DNA of 64,000 bases from Methanofervidicoccus abyssi (lineage in GTDB: Archaea > AGJL01 > Methanococci > Methanococcales > Methanococcaceae), in NCBI RefSeq assembly GCF_004310395.1, contig NZ_BFAX01000004.1:248001-312000 (forward strand), read 5' to 3'. The notes under the pieces were generated by a model. It worked only from the letters and a program-made list of their open reading frames with translations. It was not told the DNA's origin and searched no databases. The first letter of the stretch is position 1; each line of letters opens with the position of its first letter. Shown here piece after piece: positions 59,069-64,000 of this stretch. Both the position numbers and the translations under genes were made by a program.

Positions 59069-61959
59069 GGCTCATCTCCGAAAAAAAGGATGTTCAGGAT
59101 AGGGTAATCAATCACTTGCAAGCAATAGGCTGGGAATACATCCCACCTGCTGATCTAAACGGAAAGCGTGGTTGTGACATGAAAGAGCCCTTTATCCTTG
59201 ATATTCTTGAAAGAAAGCTTAAGGAACTAAACAAGGGAATAATAACGGATGAAAATGTTGGAGATGTTGTAAGAAGGTTAAGGCTTATACCTTCAACATT
59301 CACAGGCAATCAGGAATTTCTGGATTATCTGAGGGGTAAAAAGACGGTTTATGTTGAGAGAGAGAAAAGGGAGAGAAATTTTAAATTAATTGACTTTGAA
59401 AATCCAGAAAACAACCACTTTGCTTTTACAAAAGAGTTCTGGTTTGAGGATAGAGAAAAGAGAAGGATGGATATAGTTCTTTTTATAAATGGCATACCCA
59501 TATGTGATTTTGAGCTAAAAAGCCCTACTGTTTATGAGGCAGAAGAGGAAGCATTTGAGCAGGTGAATATTTACAACAAAGCTTTGCCAGAACTTTTTAA
59601 ATACCTCCAGTTTTATGCTGTATCAGAGGGAATAAGGCTTTTCTATGGTCCTACTTGGAAGTACGAAAGTAAAACATTTTACAGGTGGAAAGTTGAAAAC
59701 GGCTTTAATTTTGAGAAACTCATCAAATCCTTCTTTGATAAAAAAGAGGTTATTGAGACTCTGCGCTCATACATCGTTTTTATGACAGTTGATGAAGAAC
59801 TCCAGAAATACATACTGAAACAGCACCAGAGAAGGGCGATTAGGAAAATAATAAAAAGAGTGCTAGAAGGGAAGAAAAAGAAAGGCTTGATATGGCACAC
59901 CCAGGGAGCCTATAAAACCCTTACAATGATAGTTTTAGCAGATGAGTTAAGGAAAATTCCGGAGCTTGAGAATCCTACAATTATCGTCGTAATAGATAGA
60001 CTTGAACTTGAGCAGCAGATTTATCAGAACTTTCAGGCTTATGGTTATCCGAACATAGTGAGAGCTAAAAGCAAGAAACATTTAAGGAAACTACTTAAAG
60101 ATGATTACCGAGGTCTCATTATCACGACTATCCATAAGTTTGAAGGTATGCCAAAGCATATCAACAAAAGAGAAAACATAATCTTGCTAATAGATGAAGC
60201 CCATAGAAGTCAGGAGGGGGACTTGGGCAATTACATGCGTGGAGCTTTGCCAAATGCCTTCTACTTCGGTTTTACTGGTACACCAGTTGATAAAACAAAA
60301 GTTGGAAGGGGGACATTTATAGCATTTGGCTATCCACCAGAGGAGGCATATCTTGATAAATATACCATAGATGAATCCATAGAGGACGGAACAACTGTCC
60401 CGCTTTATTACACGCTTGCAAAAACAGAGCTTCATGTTGACAAGGAAACACTTGAGGAGGAATTTTTCAGGGTTATTGAAGAAGAAGGAATTGCAAGTAT
60501 TGAAGGTGTAAATAAAATCATAGAGAGGGCAGAAAAACTGAAAGCTGTGCTAAAAGCAAAAGATAGAATTGATAAAATAGCTAAGCATATAGCAGAGCAT
60601 TACAAAAAATTTGTAGAACCTCTTGGTTTCAAGGCTTTCATAGTTGCCGTTGATAGAGAAGCATGCGCACTTTACAAGGAAGCGATTGACAAGTATTTAC
60701 CACAAGATTACACCAAAGTCGTGTATACCTCAAATTACAGGGATAGCGAACTTCTCAAAAAATACCATATTTCTGAAGAGGAGGAGAAGAGAATAAGAAA
60801 AGACTTCAAATCTCCCGAAAAACTCCCGAAAATTCTGATAGTTACTGAAAAACTTCTTACTGGTTATGATGCTCCTGTTCTCTATGTCATGTATCTTGAC
60901 AAACCTCTAAAAGACCATGCCCTGCTTCAAGCAATTGCAAGGATAAACAGACCTTATGCTGGAAAAACATGTGGATTGATCGTGGATTACATTGGAATAT
61001 TTGAGGATTTGCAAAGAGCATTGGCATTTTATTCTAAGGATGTAGAAGCTGGTCTTATCGATTATGATAAGCTCAAAGAAAGATTCAAAGAGCTAATGAA
61101 TAAAGCTGATGAAATATTGGAAGAAATTGATTTAGAAGACGAGAATAAAAGAATCCAAAACATAATTGATTACTTCTTTGAGGAAGATAAAAGGAAGGAA
61201 TACATAAAAATATTCAGGCAGATTCAGGAGATATATGAGATACTGTCTCCAGACGAGTTTTTAAGAGACTACATCAAAAAATACAGATTGCTCGTGCAAA
61301 TCTATGAGATAATTTATCAAACTTACAATCCTGAGGCTGAAAGAAGGAGAATAAGAAGGGATATTCTCAAAAAGACTGAAGGTTTAATAAAGAAAAATGT
61401 TGAGCTCTTGAACATAGTAGATAACCTTCCACTCTATGAGATAAATGAAGATATAGCCAAAACCATCAAGGCTGATAAGCTCTCCCAGAGAGTAAAGGTT
61501 GCAAGCTTATATAAGAGTATAAAGATACACATAGAAAAAAGAAGAAAGGCTAGCCCTTATTTGGTTTCCATAGCTGAAAAGGTTGAGAAGATCATCTCGC
61601 AGCTCAGAGAAAGGCAGAGGAGTGTAGAATCTGCCTTAGAAGAGCTAACAAAAATAGCAGAAGATATAGCAAAAGCAGAAAAAGAACAGTCAAAATCTGG
61701 GTTGAGTAGAGAAGAATTCAGCTACTTCTGGATATTGAGAAGGCATGGAATAGAAAATGAGAATATTTCAAGAAAGATTCATGAGATAATTTCGAGTAAA
61801 GAACACTGGACTTTTAATGAAAATGTAGAAAGAGAATTGCGGCAAGATCTCTACAAAGTATTGCAAAAAGAACTCCAAAAACTTCAGTTAGATAATGTTG
61901 TAAACCTGGTTAATGAACTGCTTGGAATCGATAAAATTATGAGAAGTGAAGAACTATGA
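59065..61959 (+). CDS. hsdR: Type I restriction subunit HsdR (EcoR124-like)
   Basis: The 964-residue motor and nuclease subunit has a PD-(D/E)XK nuclease (MDIVLFINGIPICDFELKSPT near residue 140), then helicase motifs: an unusual Walker A WHTQGAYKTLTM near residue 277, LIDEAHRSQEGDLG, FGFTGTP, TEKLLTGYDAPVL and QAIARINRPY. The C-terminal 250 residues are helical. In most relatives the Walker A reads GSGKT or GAGKT; here the Gly before Lys is Tyr. Its ATG overlaps the hsdS stop. Confidence 0.94.
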   Translation: MRLISEKKDVQDRVINHLQAIGWEYIPPADLNGKRGCDMKEPFILDILERKLKELNKGIITDENVGDVVRRLRLIPSTFTGNQEFLDYLRGKKTVYVEREKRERNFKLIDFENPENNHFAFTKEFWFEDREKRRMDIVLFINGIPICDFELKSPTVYEAEEEAFEQVNIYNKALPELFKYLQFYAVSEGIRLFYGPTWKYESKTFYRWKVENGFNFEKLIKSFFDKKEVIETLRSYIVFMTVDEELQKYILKQHQRRAIRKIIKRVLEGKKKKGLIWHTQGAYKTLTMIVLADELRKIPELENPTIIVVIDRLELEQQIYQNFQAYGYPNIVRAKSKKHLRKLLKDDYRGLIITTIHKFEGMPKHINKRENIILLIDEAHRSQEGDLGNYMRGALPNAFYFGFTGTPVDKTKVGRGTFIAFGYPPEEAYLDKYTIDESIEDGTTVPLYYTLAKTELHVDKETLEEEFFRVIEEEGIASIEGVNKIIERAEKLKAVLKAKDRIDKIAKHIAEHYKKFVEPLGFKAFIVAVDREACALYKEAIDKYLPQDYTKVVYTSNYRDSELLKKYHISEEEEKRIRKDFKSPEKLPKILIVTEKLLTGYDAPVLYVMYLDKPLKDHALLQAIARINRPYAGKTCGLIVDYIGIFEDLQRALAFYSKDVEAGLIDYDKLKERFKELMNKADEILEEIDLEDENKRIQNIIDYFFEEDKRKEYIKIFRQIQEIYEILSPDEFLRDYIKKYRLLVQIYEIIYQTYNPEAERRRIRRDILKKTEGLIKKNVELLNIVDNLPLYEINEDIAKTIKADKLSQRVKVASLYKSIKIHIEKRRKASPYLVSIAEKVEKIISQLRERQRSVESALEELTKIAEDIAKAEKEQSKSGLSREEFSYFWILRRHGIENENISRKIHEIISSKEHWTFNENVERELRQDLYKVLQKELQKLQLDNVVNLVNELLGIDKIMRSEEL

Positions 61960-62258
61960 AAGAAATTACACGGGAAGATGTGTTAAAAATCTGTGAGAAA
62001 TGGCAGAAAGAGTTGAAAGTAAATGTGAAACGAATTCAGATAAGAGAGATGAAGAACAAATGGGGATCTTACTCAAGCAATGGAATCTTAACTCTCAACA
62101 AAGAATTACTCAAGTTTCCACTTGAATGTGTTGAATATGTTGTGCTTCATGAACTCCTGCACAAAATAATCCCAAATCACGGACGGACATTTAAAACTTT
62201 ACTCTACGCTTACATGCCAGAATGGGAGAAATTTCATGAATATCTGAAGAACAAGTGA
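61956..62258 (+). CDS. YgjP-like (DUF45) metallopeptidase
   Basis: The 100-residue protein has the zinc-protease motif HELLH with a downstream His in PNHGRTF, and the family motif KNKWGSYSSNGILTLN. Such small DUF45/M48-like proteins are often encoded with type I restriction systems; the role is unproven. It overlaps the hsdR stop by 4 bases and ends the operon. It is somewhat shorter than free-standing YgjP proteins. Confidence 0.88.
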   Translation: MKEITREDVLKICEKWQKELKVNVKRIQIREMKNKWGSYSSNGILTLNKELLKFPLECVEYVVLHELLHKIIPNHGRTFKTLLYAYMPEWEKFHEYLKNK

Positions 62259-62274
62259 AAAATTTTAACTATCT

Positions 62275-62318
62275 TTTACTATATTTATTATTTTTATTTT
62301 AATTATTTTTTATTTTAG
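62275..62318 (+). terminator. Oligo-T tracts after the restriction operon
   Basis: Repeated T-rich stretches begin about 17 bases after the last stop of the operon. They are the likely transcription end, judged by composition only. Confidence 0.35.
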
Positions 62319-62474
62319 ATTTCTAGTTTATACTTGGCTATAAAATAACCTCTGATGGGAATTTTAATGTTTAAATTAACCCATATTTTTATTAAAGTAT
62401 TATTCATCTGATAATAATGAGATTAATATTTTTTATTATTGTTATCAGACATTGCTTAAAATATAGTGATTCTT

Positions 62475-63581
62475 ATGAAGATTCTTGTAGTAGGTGTTAA
62501 TACACGCCCAGTGGCAAATTCTGCAAAAAGATTGGGATACGAGGTTTATTCAGTGTCCTATTACAACCCTGTAGATTTAAAGGCAGATGTGAAAGAGTAC
62601 TTTATAAACGACATGTGTCATGGGTGTTTCAGTGAAAACTATGACAGCAAAAAGTTAATAGATTGTGCCGAGAAATACATCGATGAAGTGGATTATATTT
62701 TTATCTGTTCTGGAGTATTTGAATATGAAAACTCCAAGACACCTAACTGGAATGTCCTCGGCAACTCACCGAAGAAGATAAAGAAACTGAGTAACAAGTA
62801 CTTTGTAACAAAGAAGTTGGAAAACTTAGGGTGTCCAGTACCTACTACATATATCATCTACAATTCTCAACAGTTGGAGAAACTTCTCTATGAGTATAAT
62901 AAGGTAGTTGTAAAACCGATCTACGGTTATGGTGGTAAGGGGGTCCTAACAATATCTTTAAATATAAGTGATGACAAATATTGTAGTTTGCTAAAAAATT
63001 TAAAGTACCCCTGTATAGTACAGGAATATATACCTTCTGAAAGTTTCAGTGCATCCTATATAGGTAGAGAGTTCATCACCTTCAACAAACAGATAGTTGA
63101 AGGTAACAGTTACTATGGATGTATCACTCCTTACAATCTAGATAGGCTGTTAGATATAAAATACACCACAAAGTTATTTGAGGATATCCTCGATTTTTTT
63201 GATTTAGGAGGGATGAACGGTATTGATTTTATGATAAAGGATGGGCTTCCAGTGGTTTTGGAGATCAATCCACGGATCCCAGGAACCTTTGAAACTGTAG
63301 AATTGGCTCTCCAGTGCAACCTTGTAAGGTGTATAATAGAAAGTGTAGAAGGACGTAGAAGGTCTCTAAAAATTAGATCCATGAAACAGTACATTAAAAA
63401 AATCCTATTTACAGATAGCAAGGTAGTCTCCTTTATAAGAAAAATAGACAACGTCGTAGATGTTCCTAGATACGGCGCTGTAATTGAGAAAGGGGAGCCT
63501 TTAACTACAGTAATCGGAAGGAACATAGAAGAGGTAAAAAGCACAGTAAAGGAAGTCTCTAAGATGGTGATTCCATGGTAA
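62475..63581 (+). CDS. ATP-grasp enzyme related to carboligases (COG2232-like)
   Basis: The roughly 368-residue protein starts KILVVGVNTRPVANSAKRLGY, then has the ATP-grasp core VVVKPIYGYGGKGVLTI, the VQEYIP hinge, MNGIDFM and VLEINPRIPGT. It is an archaeal ligase of unknown substrate, not clearly MfnD. The frame can start at GTG 62466, but that GTGAT serves as a ribosome site for ATG 62475, which gives the natural N-terminus. Its end overlaps the start of tfe, so the two are co-expressed. Confidence 0.82.
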   Translation: MKILVVGVNTRPVANSAKRLGYEVYSVSYYNPVDLKADVKEYFINDMCHGCFSENYDSKKLIDCAEKYIDEVDYIFICSGVFEYENSKTPNWNVLGNSPKKIKKLSNKYFVTKKLENLGCPVPTTYIIYNSQQLEKLLYEYNKVVVKPIYGYGGKGVLTISLNISDDKYCSLLKNLKYPCIVQEYIPSESFSASYIGREFITFNKQIVEGNSYYGCITPYNLDRLLDIKYTTKLFEDILDFFDLGGMNGIDFMIKDGLPVVLEINPRIPGTFETVELALQCNLVRCIIESVEGRRRSLKIRSMKQYIKKILFTDSKVVSFIRKIDNVVDVPRYGAVIEKGEPLTTVIGRNIEEVKSTVKEVSKMVIPW

Positions 63582-64000
63582 CAAGTAAGAAAAAATTATA
63601 CGAGATGTTAGAGGATCCATTAGTCCAGCAGATACTTTTAGACATCCTGGAGGATAATATAGAAGGGTTTGACGTATTAACCACACTTATCGAGTTGGGA
63701 GAAGCTACTGACGATGAGATATCTAGGAAGTTAAATCTAAAGTTAAACACTGTAAGGAAGTTGCTCTATAAACTTTACGATGCACGACTTGTAGATTACA
63801 CCAGGGAAAAGGAGGAAGATATCAATTGGTACACCTACACCTGGAAACCTACCTTGGATAAACTACCGTGGGTTATAAAGAAGAGAGTTCAGGAGAAGTT
63901 AAAAAAACTTAAGGAACAGTTGACAATTGAGGAAAATAATATGTTCTTTTACTGTACCAAGTGTGGAATCAAATACCTATTCGAGGAGGCTATAGACTGT
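63575..64000 (+). CDS. tfe: Transcription factor E, alpha subunit (cut by right edge)
   Basis: TFE helps open the promoter for archaeal RNA polymerase. The visible 142 residues contain the N-terminal extended winged helix (VLTTLIELGEATDDEISRKL, then NTVRKLLYKLYDARLVDY), the acidic Trp-rich WYTYTWKP turn, a helical linker and the start of the zinc ribbon (FYCTKCG). GGTGAT precedes the ATG, which overlaps the previous stop. The second CxxC pair lies outside the window. Confidence 0.93.
   Translation, partial: MVTSKKKLYEMLEDPLVQQILLDILEDNIEGFDVLTTLIELGEATDDEISRKLNLKLNTVRKLLYKLYDARLVDYTREKEEDINWYTYTWKPTLDKLPWVIKKRVQEKLKKLKEQLTIEENNMFFYCTKCGIKYLFEEAIDC

Overview
The window is AT-rich archaeal DNA from a hyperthermophilic methanogen, most likely of the order Methanococcales (Methanocaldococcus/Methanotorris-like). 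The evidence is a reverse gyrase, a branched-polyamine synthase (BpsA), GTP cyclohydrolase III, the methanopterin aldolase MptD, pantoate kinase, 2-phosphoglycerate kinase, a methanogen-type thymidylate synthase, bifunctional FBP aldolase/phosphatase, CDC48, Elp3 and TFE. Ribosome binding sites are of the GGTGA/GAGGG type, and one promoter has a clear BRE plus TATA box. No tRNA, rRNA, CRISPR array or recombinase gene was seen.

Region 1 (1-34.8 kb) is ordinary core genome: elp3 (cut by the left edge), a small zinc-ribbon protein, cdc48, purQ, leuS, mptD, an operon thyA-like/pantoate kinase/metG, an operon gch3/TIM-barrel protein, fbp, moeA, pgk2, a PAPS-reductase-like protein, leuC, moaA, truD, a PP-loop ATPase joined to reverse gyrase, a Na+/Ca2+ exchanger, bpsA, a methyltransferase, an ATP-grasp ligase that seems to start at ATC, and aspartate dehydrogenase.

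Region 2 (about 35.3-62.3 kb) is an accessory island in three blocks. (a) 35.3-43.2 kb: a same-strand series of genes separated by GC-rich, imperfectly palindromic sites that resemble integron attC sites. The genes are a frameshifted DUF3883 protein, two tiny ORFs, a 1239-residue RecD-like helicase with a C-terminal nuclease-like domain, and a frameshifted ScoMcrA-like protein. Decayed remnants of a different type I restriction subunit follow. (b) 43.5-55.0 kb: a nine-gene minus-strand cluster. It encodes two paralogous ESCRT-III/Snf7-like proteins, a Vps4-like AAA ATPase with an MIT-like N-terminus, a long coiled-coil protein, an unknown protein, a membrane receptor kinase (beta-propeller, two PEGA domains, TM helix, kinase), a DUF4013-like membrane protein, a soluble Ser/Thr kinase and a PP2C phosphatase. 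It reads as a membrane-remodelling machine coupled to phospho-signalling and is the best candidate for an undescribed system here. (c) 55.6-62.3 kb: a type I restriction-modification operon hsdM-mntA-hepT-hsdS-hsdR-DUF45 protease, in which a MNT/HEPN toxin-antitoxin pair sits exactly at the start of hsdS.

Region 3 (62.5-64 kb) returns to core genes: an ATP-grasp enzyme overlapping tfe, which runs off the right edge.
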